Of a DNA stretch of 28,380 bases, positions 20,946-28,244 are shown in pieces. Position numbers and translations under genes: made by a program. Source of the DNA: an uncultured Caldilineales bacterium (lineage in GTDB: Bacteria; Chloroflexota; Anaerolineae; JAAEKA01); NCBI GenBank assembly GCA_937907455.1, contig CALESQ010000020.1, positions 1 to 28,380 of the forward strand. The letters run 5' to 3'. Under the pieces are notes generated by a model that did no database searches, was not told the DNA's origin, and worked only from the letters and a program-made list of their open reading frames with translations. Numbering within the stretch: the first letter of the stretch is position 1; the number at the start of each line of letters is the position of its first letter.

Positions 20946-22439
20946 GTGAGTATCCACCCTGCCCAACCCTCGCAAACATCGTGGCGCGTGTCATTGCCGC
21001 TGCTTACCTTCCTCGGCCTGGGGATGATAGCGTTGCTGCTGTTGGCGCGCGTTCAGCCGCTGTGGGCTGTGCTGCTCTGCGCTGCGGGCGGTTCCGCGGT
21101 GATTGTCTGGCGCTGGCCGTGGGCACTGCCCGCGCTGATGTTGGCCTTTACGCCGCTCTATGACGGCATTGCCCGCTACCTGACCTGGATCGCCCAATGG
21201 CCTGCGGGACAGCTTCAGTTGATTTCGCTGTGGAAAGAAGGGGGCCTGCTGTTGACGGCAATGGTGTTGCTGGCGCTGCATCTGGCCGGAAAACGTCGCC
21301 TGACGATGCGTTTCTACGCCTTTGATCTGTGGCTGGCAGCCTGGCTGCTGTTGGCATTGCTCTACATTGTGGTAGCGGCGCGGCCGGGCATCGGTATCTA
21401 CGGTCTGCGCAACTACGTGGTGCCGCTGGCCTTTTTCTACCTGGCGCGAATGATGGGCTATACACGTCGCGAATGGCTGCTTTCGGTGACGCTGCTGCTG
21501 GCGGTGGGTGCGGGCGTGGCTGCGTTTGGCATCTATCAGGCGCGGGCGCTGGACTTTCCGGCCATGATGGCGCTGGGCTACCAGGACGGCTCTGGCACTA
21601 TTCCCTATGCCTTTCGCACGGCGCTGCGTGACGGCTTTCCTATTCCGCGGGCCGTTTCTACCACCACAGGGCCAAACCAGTTTGCCGTATATTTGAACTA
21701 TTTGCTGTTGGTGTGTCTGTTTGGTATCATGCACCTGCGCCGTGCGTTGCCGCGTTTGCTGCTGGGCGCGCTGGCGCTGCTCTATGGCGTCACTCTGCTG
21801 CTCACCCTGAGTCGCGGCGGCCTGTTGGCTTTTCTCACCGCGCTGGCTGCCTGGGCCGGCCTGCTGGTGATGCAACACGGCGTGCGTCGTTCGTGGCGTG
21901 AGCTGCGCCAAAACCGCCTGCTGCTGGGCGGATTGATCTTGTTGTTGGTGCTGGGAACGGCAGGTGTGATTCAATCTGGCTTTGCTACACGCGTGCTGCG
22001 CGGTTTGACCGGACGTGATCCCGCCGCCGATGCGCATCAAAGCTCGATGGCTTATTCGATTGATTTTATCGCCGCGCGTCCACTGGGGATCGGTATGGGC
22101 ATGGTGGGTGAGCGCGCCCTGCAATTCGCCGCCGAGGCCCATATAGAACACACTGAAAGCACCTTCTTTCAGACCGCTATGGAGTTGGGTTGGCTGGGGC
22201 TGCTGTTGCAAGCGCTGGTTTTTGCCGCCTTGCTGCAAACGTTGTGGCGGCTGCGCCAGCAACGCTTGGCCCGCGGGGATGTGCTGGGCCGAGTGCTGGC
22301 CGAGCTGGCTCTGATCTTCTGGCTGGGCGCGCTGGCCGATTTTGTCTTCACGCCCCTGCTGCAAAATCTGTTGGCCGCAGGTTATTTGTGGTGGGCCGCC
22401 GGTGTAGCTGTCAGTGGGGTACGTGTTGCTAATGCCTGA
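20946..22439 (+). CDS. O-antigen ligase/polymerase-like membrane protein (Wzy_C family)
   Basis: A 497-residue polytopic membrane protein with about ten to twelve hydrophobic helices. The signature region of the O-antigen ligase/Wzy family is LLLTLSRGGLLAFLTAL, preceded by the extracytoplasmic loop with STTTGPNQFAVYLNYLLL and followed by the large loop with SSMAYSIDFIAARPLGIGMGMVG and HIEHTESTFFQTAMELGWLGLL. Such proteins join or polymerise lipid-linked glycans at the outer face of the membrane. The start is GTG 20946, directly after a consensus promoter; the open frame reaches back to 20871 but would read through the promoter. Ligase and polymerase cannot be told apart here, and a Chloroflexota cell without LPS would use it for another surface glycan. 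Confidence 0.85.
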   Translation: MSIHPAQPSQTSWRVSLPLLTFLGLGMIALLLLARVQPLWAVLLCAAGGSAVIVWRWPWALPALMLAFTPLYDGIARYLTWIAQWPAGQLQLISLWKEGGLLLTAMVLLALHLAGKRRLTMRFYAFDLWLAAWLLLALLYIVVAARPGIGIYGLRNYVVPLAFFYLARMMGYTRREWLLSVTLLLAVGAGVAAFGIYQARALDFPAMMALGYQDGSGTIPYAFRTALRDGFPIPRAVSTTTGPNQFAVYLNYLLLVCLFGIMHLRRALPRLLLGALALLYGVTLLLTLSRGGLLAFLTALAAWAGLLVMQHGVRRSWRELRQNRLLLGGLILLLVLGTAGVIQSGFATRVLRGLTGRDPAADAHQSSMAYSIDFIAARPLGIGMGMVGERALQFAAEAHIEHTESTFFQTAMELGWLGLLLQALVFAALLQTLWRLRQQRLARGDVLGRVLAELALIFWLGALADFVFTPLLQNLLAAGYLWWAAGVAVSGVRVANA

Positions 22440-23448
22440 CGCTGCTTGCGATTTTTCGCTCATCGTGGTGAGCTGGAACACGCACGATCTGCTGCGTCAA
22501 TGTCTGCAATCCATCGTGGATCAGGCCGGCGTTGAGATCATATCCACCGGCGCTGAAATTGCTGCATCCGCGGCGGATCGCCTCAGCGTCGAGATCATTG
22601 TGGTGGATAATGCCTCGCACGACGGCAGCGCGGCTTTGGTACAGGCTGAGTTTCCCCAGGTGCGATTGATCGCCAACGCTCATAACGCCGGTTTTGCGGC
22701 GGCCAACAACCAGGCTGTGGCCGTGGCACGCGGAGACCTGCTGTTTCTGCTTAACCCCGATGCCTACCTGCTGCCGGGAGCTTTGCAGCGCCTGTACGAC
22801 TTCATGCAGGCGCATCCCGAGGCGGCTGCGGCCGGGCCGAATGTACTCAACCCTGACGGCACCTGGCAAGCTGCCAGTTTTCGCTTTGCCACGCTGTGGG
22901 ACTTGCTCAGCGAGGCGCTGTTTCTCAGCGTGCTTTGGCCGCGCAGCCCGCTGGTTGCCCGTCGTGAGTTAGGTGGCTTCAAGCGTGATGCCGTGCGTGA
23001 GGTGGATTGGGTACAGGGTTGCGCCCTGGTGATCCGCCGCGCGGTGTGGAATGCTGTTGGTCCTTTCGACGAAGGCTACTGGATGTACGTCGAGGAACTG
23101 GACTGGAGCCGTCGCGCCGATCTGCTGGGTTATCGTATCTTTTTTACCCCTGATGCTGCGGTGGTACACTATGGCAAGCGAGCTGTGGCGCGGGCGCGGG
23201 CGCATGTGCTGCCGCTGGGTTACCGTTCGCATTTTCGCTACTACCGTAAATTCGACGGCCCGGCCTACACGCTGGCTGTGCGTGCTATTGCCGTGCTACA
23301 AATGAGCCTGCGCGCAGCACTTAGCGTCGCCTTGTCGCTGGTCAGCCGTGGCGCTGCCCGTCAACGCTGGCGCGAAAACCGCCGCGCCTATCTCGCCGTA
23401 GTGCGCGAAGCGTGTAGGGAGGTAGACAGGTACGCCGGAGGCGGGTAG
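22432..23448 (+). CDS. Glycosyltransferase family 2 (rhamnosyltransferase-like)
   Basis: A 338-residue cytoplasmic GT-A-fold glycosyltransferase. Motifs: LIVVSWNTHDLLRQCLQSI, VVDNASHDGS (58-66), AHNAGFAAANNQA, LFLLNPDAYL (the DxD-like metal site), and VQGCALVIRRAVWNAVGPFDEGYWMYVEELDWSRR, which contains the acceptor/catalytic segment of the WbbL-type rhamnosyltransferase group. ATG 22432 overlaps the stop of the preceding gene by 8 bp; the frame could start at 22414 but with no better ribosome site. An extra segment of about 19 residues (33-52) lies between two VEII strands. The last residues (RYAGGG) and the TAG stop come from a 23-bp intergenic repeat. Donor and acceptor are unknown. Confidence 0.9.
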   Translation: MPDAACDFSLIVVSWNTHDLLRQCLQSIVDQAGVEIISTGAEIAASAADRLSVEIIVVDNASHDGSAALVQAEFPQVRLIANAHNAGFAAANNQAVAVARGDLLFLLNPDAYLLPGALQRLYDFMQAHPEAAAAGPNVLNPDGTWQAASFRFATLWDLLSEALFLSVLWPRSPLVARRELGGFKRDAVREVDWVQGCALVIRRAVWNAVGPFDEGYWMYVEELDWSRRADLLGYRIFFTPDAAVVHYGKRAVARARAHVLPLGYRSHFRYYRKFDGPAYTLAVRAIAVLQMSLRAALSVALSLVSRGAARQRWRENRRAYLAVVREACREVDRYAGGG

Positions 23449-23477
23449 ACAAGTACGCCGGAGGCGGGTATACAAGG
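23422..23477 (+). repeat. Two 23-bp hairpin repeats at the end of the GT2 gene
   Basis: Units 23422-23444 and 23445-23467 differ by one base (GTAGACAG/GTAGACAA followed by GTACGCCGGAGGCGG), and a third begins GTATACAAGG. Each contains CGCC-GGA-GGCG, able to form a 4-bp stem. The 15-bp core is nearly that of the tsaE-tsaB gap (11767-11811). The first unit is translated as the C terminus of the GT2 protein. Confidence 0.9.
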
Positions 23478-23483
23478 AAACTG

Positions 23484-23574
23484 TCTCGCTTCTCGCTTCT
23501 CGCTTTTTACCTTTTACCTCTCACTCGTCACTTCTCACTTCTCACTTTTCACTCGTCAATTCTCAATTCTCACT
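23484..23574 (+). repeat. Thirteen in-phase degenerate heptamers upstream of a GT4 gene
   Basis: In register and without a break: TCTCGCT three times, TTTTACC twice, TCTCACT, CGTCACT, TCTCACT twice, TTTCACT, CGTCAAT, TCTCAAT, TCTCACT. The block is almost pure pyrimidine on the plus strand and ends 5 bp before the ATG of the GT4 gene, so it replaces any Shine-Dalgarno. No promoter is visible inside it. Confidence 0.9.
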
Positions 23575-23579
23575 AACCC

Positions 23580-24815
23580 ATGCACCTTGCCCTTGATGCC
23601 CACATGGTGGGCGAGCGGGAAACCGGCAACGAAACGTATACGCTTAATCTGGCGGCGGCTCTGCTGCGCTTGATCGAGCGCGATCCCAAAGGCTTTTCCT
23701 GGGATGCTCTCGGCCCGGCCAATGCCACGCAACCCCTGACCACGCGGCGCAGCCAGCAACGCCGCTTTGGCGATAGCCCCCGGCTCAGCCTGCTGACCCC
23801 CGATCCGCCGCGCTTGACCGCGGCGCTGCCGCAACTGGCTGCCAGCCCGCACAGCGAGGTGCTGCCTCTGCGTCCTGCACAGGCCTTGTTGCGCATCCCG
23901 CTGGGTCTGCCGTGGGCTGCCTGGCGCTACGGCTTTGACCTGCTGCACGTCACCTACAACGCGCCGCCGCTCAACCCATGCCCCACGGTGGTCACCATTC
24001 ACGACATTTCCTTTGAACATTATCCGCAGTTTTTCTCGCCGCGCGATCTGTTGATCCTGAAAACCCTGGTTCCGTTGAGCGCACGCCGCGCCGCACAAGT
24101 GATCACTGTCAGCGAGCACGCCCGAAGCGAGATCATCGAACGCTACGGCCTGCCCGCGCACAAAGTCAGCGTGACCTACGAGGCTGCGGGCGAGCAGTTT
24201 CAGCCGGTGCACGATGGCACGCGCTTGCACGCGCTGCGCTCACGCTACGATCTGGGCACGCGGCCCTATGTGCTGGCACTGGGCAATTTGCAGCCGCGCA
24301 AGAACATGGTGCGTCTGGTGCAAGCCTTTGCCCGCGCCGCGGCCACGCTCCCCGATCCGCCGCTGCTGGTGCTGGCCGGCAAGGCGCTGTGGCGCGAAAG
24401 CGAGGTCTACACCGCGGTGCAGCAGGCAGGCGTCGAGGCGCTGGTACGCTTCCCCGGCTACGTGGCCGACGAGGATTTGCCTGCCTTGTACAGCGCAGCC
24501 GAGCTGTTCGTCTACCCGTCGCTGTATGAGGGTTTCGGCCTGCCGCCGTTGGAGGCTATGGCCTGCGCCACACCGGTGATCAGCTCAGATGTAGCTTCGT
24601 TGCCGGAAGTGGTGGGCGATGCCGCGCTGATGATCAACCCGCACGATACCGACAGTCTGGCCCATGCCCTGCATTTGGTGCTGAGTCAGCCGACCCTGCG
24701 CGCTGAGTTGAGTCGCCGCGGGCCGCTGCATGCTGCCACCTTTTCCTGGGATCGTTGCGCGCGCCAGACCATGGCCGCCTATGCCCGCGCCTTGGGGCGC
24801 GCTGAGGCCTTATGA
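23580..24815 (+). CDS. Glycosyltransferase family 4
   Basis: A 411-residue GT-B-fold glycosyltransferase. The N-terminal acceptor domain has FDLLHVTYNAPP and VVTIHDISFEHYPQFF; the C-terminal nucleotide-sugar domain begins at RPYVLALGNLQPRKNMVRLVQAF (R240, K241) and contains the family's EGFGLPPLEAMACATPVISS motif (E317, E325). It resembles bacterial mannosyl- and other GT4 transferases of surface-glycan clusters. Between residues about 37 and 97 an Arg/Pro/Ala-rich stretch separates the first helix from the next strand, longer than usual. ATG 23580 has no Shine-Dalgarno: only heptamer repeat sequence lies upstream. It overlaps the following gene by ATGA. Sugar specificity is unknown. Confidence 0.9.
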   Translation: MHLALDAHMVGERETGNETYTLNLAAALLRLIERDPKGFSWDALGPANATQPLTTRRSQQRRFGDSPRLSLLTPDPPRLTAALPQLAASPHSEVLPLRPAQALLRIPLGLPWAAWRYGFDLLHVTYNAPPLNPCPTVVTIHDISFEHYPQFFSPRDLLILKTLVPLSARRAAQVITVSEHARSEIIERYGLPAHKVSVTYEAAGEQFQPVHDGTRLHALRSRYDLGTRPYVLALGNLQPRKNMVRLVQAFARAAATLPDPPLLVLAGKALWRESEVYTAVQQAGVEALVRFPGYVADEDLPALYSAAELFVYPSLYEGFGLPPLEAMACATPVISSDVASLPEVVGDAALMINPHDTDSLAHALHLVLSQPTLRAELSRRGPLHAATFSWDRCARQTMAAYARALGRAEAL

Positions 24816-27013
24816 CCGTGTTATCTCCCCTGGCGCGCGCGTGGCGTCGTTTGCTGACCGTGCTGCCGTGGTTGCTGCTGGTCGTGCTGACGGCGTTGCT
24901 GCTGCTGCACACGGCGCGCCTCGGCATCAACGACGATGCCTACATCACCTTTCGCGTGGCGCGCAACCTGGCCGAGGGCGCGGGACCGGTGTTCAACCCC
25001 GGCGAGCGCGTGCTGAGCGTCACCACCCCGGGCTATATGCTGTTGCTGGCTGCCTCCTCACTGTTTAGTGCTGATTTCGTGCGCCTGGCGTTGATCTGGA
25101 ACGTGGCGGCGCTGCTGGCATTGGGCGCGCTGCTGATCGCCGCAGCTCGAAGCGAGGCGCAAAGCCCCCTGGCTGCAACTCTGGCTGCGCTGGTTGTGGT
25201 GGCATTGGGGTTCAGCAATCCGCTGCTGGCCGCGGCGATGGGCATGGAAACCGTCCTCTACCTGGCGCTGATGGCAGCCGCGCTGGCTGCTTATAGCCGC
25301 GCTTTGCACGCTGGGCCGCGTACCTCACGCTGGCTGATGATAGCCGCAGCCGCGGCCGCATTAGCTTTTGTGGTGCGCCCTGACGGCGCGCTGGTGGGGC
25401 TGGTGCTGGGCGGTCACTGGTTGCTGACGCGGCGCAAGGTCCCCTGGGCTGCCCTGCTGGTCGCTGCTTTGATGGCTCTGCCCTGGCTGTTGTTTGCCTG
25501 GAGCTATTACGGCTCGCCTGTGCCCAACACGCTGGCGGCTAAGGTGACGCAGGGCCAGCCCGACCCGGCCACGCGCTGGGGGCAACAGCTCTGGCAGACG
25601 GCGCTTGTCTGGACCGAGGCCAACCCGCTGGCCGCGCTGGCGGCGCTGATCGGTCTGGGCGTGTTGCTATATCGGCTGAAGCAACAGCGCAGCGCGGCTG
25701 TGCAGGCGCGTGGCCTGCTGTTGCTGTGGGCTGCGCTTTACATCGGCCTGCACGGGCTGCTGGGTGTTCGTGGCTATTTCTGGTACTACGTGCCCTTGCT
25801 GCCGGTGGTTGCTTTGCTGGCAGGCGATGGGGTAGCCTGGCTGTGGCAACGTCTGGGGCCGGGGCGGCCTCAGATTGAGGACGCGCGGCCTACGGCAGCT
25901 TTGCAGCCGGTGTTGGTACTGCTGTTCATCGCTACTCTTTTTCTGCCTGTGATCAAAGAGACGGCTGTGCTGGCGCGCCTGCCGGAAACACCGCAGCGCG
26001 AAACCGTGTATGGCAACACCGGCTTGCTGCTGCGCTCGTTGTGCGCCGAAGCGGACAATCCATCAGTAGGCATGGCTGAAATTGGCTTGCTGGGCTACCT
26101 GAGCGGCTGCCGTGTGGTGGATTTTTCCGGCCTGCTCCAGCCCGAAATCGCCCGCTTGCAGCTCCCACCTGCCGAGAAGATGGTCTGGGTTGTGCAGGCC
26201 TACGATCCGCGCGTGGTGGTATTTGCCGGCAGTGACCTGTATCCTGACGAAGTGGCTGATCAGCTTTGGTATCGTCAGCGTTACGAACCGTATGATATTC
26301 AGGATGAGCGCGGCTTTCGCAGCGTCACCTATCAGCAAGCGCTTGGCGTGGAAACGCGGCGTACCCTGCCCGCGGTTTGGTGGCAGGTGACGCCTGCTGC
26401 CGCGCAGCCTGTCAGCGCTACGCTTTATTTCTCGCCTACTGTGGTGCCTTCGATTACTCTGCATGTCTTTTTGCCGGACGCGTCTGGTCTTACGGTGACA
26501 GCAAACGGCGCCCCTGTGGTGCAGGTGAAGGGCGCAGCGGCCACGTGGCAGGATGTGCCTGTGCCGGTTACCGCGGCGGCAGATGGCCGTGTGAGCCTGC
26601 TGCTGCACGGCTGGGCGGGTGATCAGGCCGCGGCGCTGGCGTGGATTGACAGCAATGCCATCCCTGTCACGCGCTATATGGCTGCCTTCCGTGAGGCCGC
26701 CATGCAGCCGCGGCCTGCGGTGGAGTTGCAGGCAGGTGAGCGCGTGCGCCTGACACTGGCGCCACCCGTCAATAGCCCGCTGGCGTTGGACATCGGCTTT
26801 CGTGATCTGCCCGGCACGCAGATCGAGGCGTGGGTCAACGGCGAGCTGTTGGCTACGGTGGGTGCTGGCAGTGGGCCGCGCCAGGTGACACGGCTGCTGC
26901 TGCCCCATCGGCTGACTGCTCCGGCCACGGTGGAACTGCGCAACACCGCCGATTTTGCGCGCATCTTCTACGCAGCGCTGGTGGATGCCAATCAGCCTGC
27001 TTATAGGCCATGA
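24812..27013 (+). CDS. GT-C-type membrane glycosyltransferase with C-terminal beta domain
   Basis: A 733-residue polytopic membrane protein, translationally coupled to the GT4 gene by an ATGA overlap. After the first helix (about 17-33) is a loop with the acidic motif INDDAYITFRVARNLAEGAGPVFNPGERV (DD at 41-42), the catalytic signature of lipid-phosphate-sugar-using GT-C enzymes of the AftB/ArnT/PMT kind; about eight to ten further helices run to residue 390. The C-terminal half (about 395-733) is extracytoplasmic and beta-rich, with two or three sandwich-like units (for example SITLHVFLPDASGLTVTANGAPV and ALDIGFRDLPGTQIEAWVNGELL) that may bind glycan. It probably adds a sugar from a polyprenyl-phosphate donor to the growing surface polymer; the sugar cannot be inferred. 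Confidence 0.82.
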   Translation: MTVLSPLARAWRRLLTVLPWLLLVVLTALLLLHTARLGINDDAYITFRVARNLAEGAGPVFNPGERVLSVTTPGYMLLLAASSLFSADFVRLALIWNVAALLALGALLIAAARSEAQSPLAATLAALVVVALGFSNPLLAAAMGMETVLYLALMAAALAAYSRALHAGPRTSRWLMIAAAAAALAFVVRPDGALVGLVLGGHWLLTRRKVPWAALLVAALMALPWLLFAWSYYGSPVPNTLAAKVTQGQPDPATRWGQQLWQTALVWTEANPLAALAALIGLGVLLYRLKQQRSAAVQARGLLLLWAALYIGLHGLLGVRGYFWYYVPLLPVVALLAGDGVAWLWQRLGPGRPQIEDARPTAALQPVLVLLFIATLFLPVIKETAVLARLPETPQRETVYGNTGLLLRSLCAEADNPSVGMAEIGLLGYLSGCRVVDFSGLLQPEIARLQLPPAEKMVWVVQAYDPRVVVFAGSDLYPDEVADQLWYRQRYEPYDIQDERGFRSVTYQQALGVETRRTLPAVWWQVTPAAAQPVSATLYFSPTVVPSITLHVFLPDASGLTVTANGAPVVQVKGAAATWQDVPVPVTAAADGRVSLLLHGWAGDQAAALAWIDSNAIPVTRYMAAFREAAMQPRPAVELQAGERVRLTLAPPVNSPLALDIGFRDLPGTQIEAWVNGELLATVGAGSGPRQVTRLLLPHRLTAPATVELRNTADFARIFYAALVDANQPAYRP

Positions 27014-27139
27014 CGAGTAACTCGTAACCCAGAATTGAGATTTTTGGCTGCAAGGTTGTCACTTCTGAGTTACGTGTTACGGGTTAATCCACCTAACCCC
27101 CTCAAATCCGGTTTACTCATTACGCATCACTAATTATTT
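27014..27139. repeat. Heptamer words in both orientations before the DUF1972 gene
   Basis: Three blocks of 7-bp words: CGAGTAA, CTCGTAA (27014-27027) just after the preceding stop; AGTTACG, TGTTACG, GGTTAAT (27068-27088), which are roughly the reverse complement of the first block; and TTTACTC, ATTACGC, ATCACTA, ATTATTT (27112-27139) directly before the ATG. No Shine-Dalgarno or convincing promoter is visible in this 130-bp gap. Confidence 0.65.
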
Positions 27140-27143
27140 CCCC

Positions 27144-28244
27144 ATGAAAATAGCCATGCTCGGCACGCGCGGCGTGCCTGCCAGTTACAGTGGATTTGAA
27201 ACGTGTGTCGAGGAACTCGGCAGCCGCCTGGTGCAGCGCGGTCACGAGGTCACGGTGTATTGCCGCGCCCATCACATCACCTATGATCAGCCCACCTACA
27301 AGGGCATGAAGCTGGTGAAACTGCCCACCATTGCCAACAAATACCTGGACACAATCGTGCATAGTTTCATTTCCAGTTTGCACGCGCTTACACAGGGCTA
27401 TGACATTGCCCTGTATTTCATTGCCGGCAACAGCCTGGTGACGTGGATCCCGCGGCTGGTCGGACAGCGCAGTTTGCTCAACGTGGACGGGCTGGACTGG
27501 AAGCGTGCCAAGTGGCCGCCGTTAGCCAAGCGCTACATCCAATTTGCCGAGCAGATGAGCACGGTGCTGCCTGATGGCATCATCACCGATAGCCGCGTGG
27601 TGCAACGCTATTATCGTGAGGTACATCGCGCCGATTCTACCTATATTGCCTACGGCTCTGATCTGCCGCGGCGTGTTGCGGGCGAAGTGTTGCAGCGCTT
27701 CGATCTCACTGAGCGCGGGTATGTCCTCTTTGTCGGGCGGCTGGTGCCAGAGAACTGTGCCCATCACCTGGTGGCCGCGTGGCGCACGCTGGATACGCCG
27801 CTGAAATGCGTGATCGTAGGTGATGCGCCCTATGCCGAGGCGTATAAGGCAGAGCTGCGGCAACTGGCCGGTGATGATCCGCGCATCATCTTCACCGGCT
27901 ACGTGTTTGGCGAAGGGTATTGGGAGTTGGGCAGCAACGCCTATGCCTTTGTGGAGACCAGCGGCGTGGGCGGCACGCATCCTGCGCTGATTGAGGCTAT
28001 GGCTTTCGGCAATTGCGTAGTCACGCACAACACCGCCGAAAACCTGGAAACCATCGGCGCGGCCGGGCTGTGGTACGATGGCAACGCCGGAGCCGAGTCG
28101 CTGGCGCGCGTGTTGCGAACACTGCTCGACGCGCCGCCTCTGGTGGCGGCCTATCGTTCGGCGGCTGCGACCCGTGCCGCCGAGGTGTTTAGCTGGCAGG
28201 CCGTCACCGACGCCTATGAAGCGCTGTTCCGGCAGGTGGTGTAG
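27144..28244 (+). CDS. DUF1972/GT4 glycosyltransferase (rhamnosyltransferase-like)
   Basis: A 366-residue GT-B-fold glycosyltransferase. The N-terminal DUF1972 domain (about 1-180) shows MLGTRGVPASYSGFETCVEELGSRLVQRGHEVTVYCR and VDGLDWKRAKW, and the C-terminal GT4 domain starts at YVLFVGRLVPENCAHHLV and contains GYVFGEGYWELGSNAYAFVETSGVGGTHPALIEAMAFGNCVV, with the acidic EAM pair expected for this group. Relatives include the streptococcal WchF-type beta-1,4-rhamnosyltransferases acting on a glucosyl-lipid, which suggests an early step of a repeat-unit polymer. The start ATG 27144 has CCCC rather than a ribosome site in front. It is the last complete gene of the cluster in this window; the 136 bp after it are AT-rich and hold no gene I can support. 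Confidence 0.9.
   Translation: MKIAMLGTRGVPASYSGFETCVEELGSRLVQRGHEVTVYCRAHHITYDQPTYKGMKLVKLPTIANKYLDTIVHSFISSLHALTQGYDIALYFIAGNSLVTWIPRLVGQRSLLNVDGLDWKRAKWPPLAKRYIQFAEQMSTVLPDGIITDSRVVQRYYREVHRADSTYIAYGSDLPRRVAGEVLQRFDLTERGYVLFVGRLVPENCAHHLVAAWRTLDTPLKCVIVGDAPYAEAYKAELRQLAGDDPRIIFTGYVFGEGYWELGSNAYAFVETSGVGGTHPALIEAMAFGNCVVTHNTAENLETIGAAGLWYDGNAGAESLARVLRTLLDAPPLVAAYRSAAATRAAEVFSWQAVTDAYEALFRQVV

Noticed and set aside
20991..22481. 496-codon minus-strand open frame opposite the O-antigen ligase-like gene.
   Set aside because: Gln/His/Arg-rich composition is the mirror of a Leu/Ala-rich membrane protein in high-GC DNA; no motif and no start signals.
23422..23574. Possible CRISPR array at the repeats before the GT4 gene.
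   Set aside because: Units of 23 bp and 7 bp are contiguous without unique spacers, and no cas gene is nearby.
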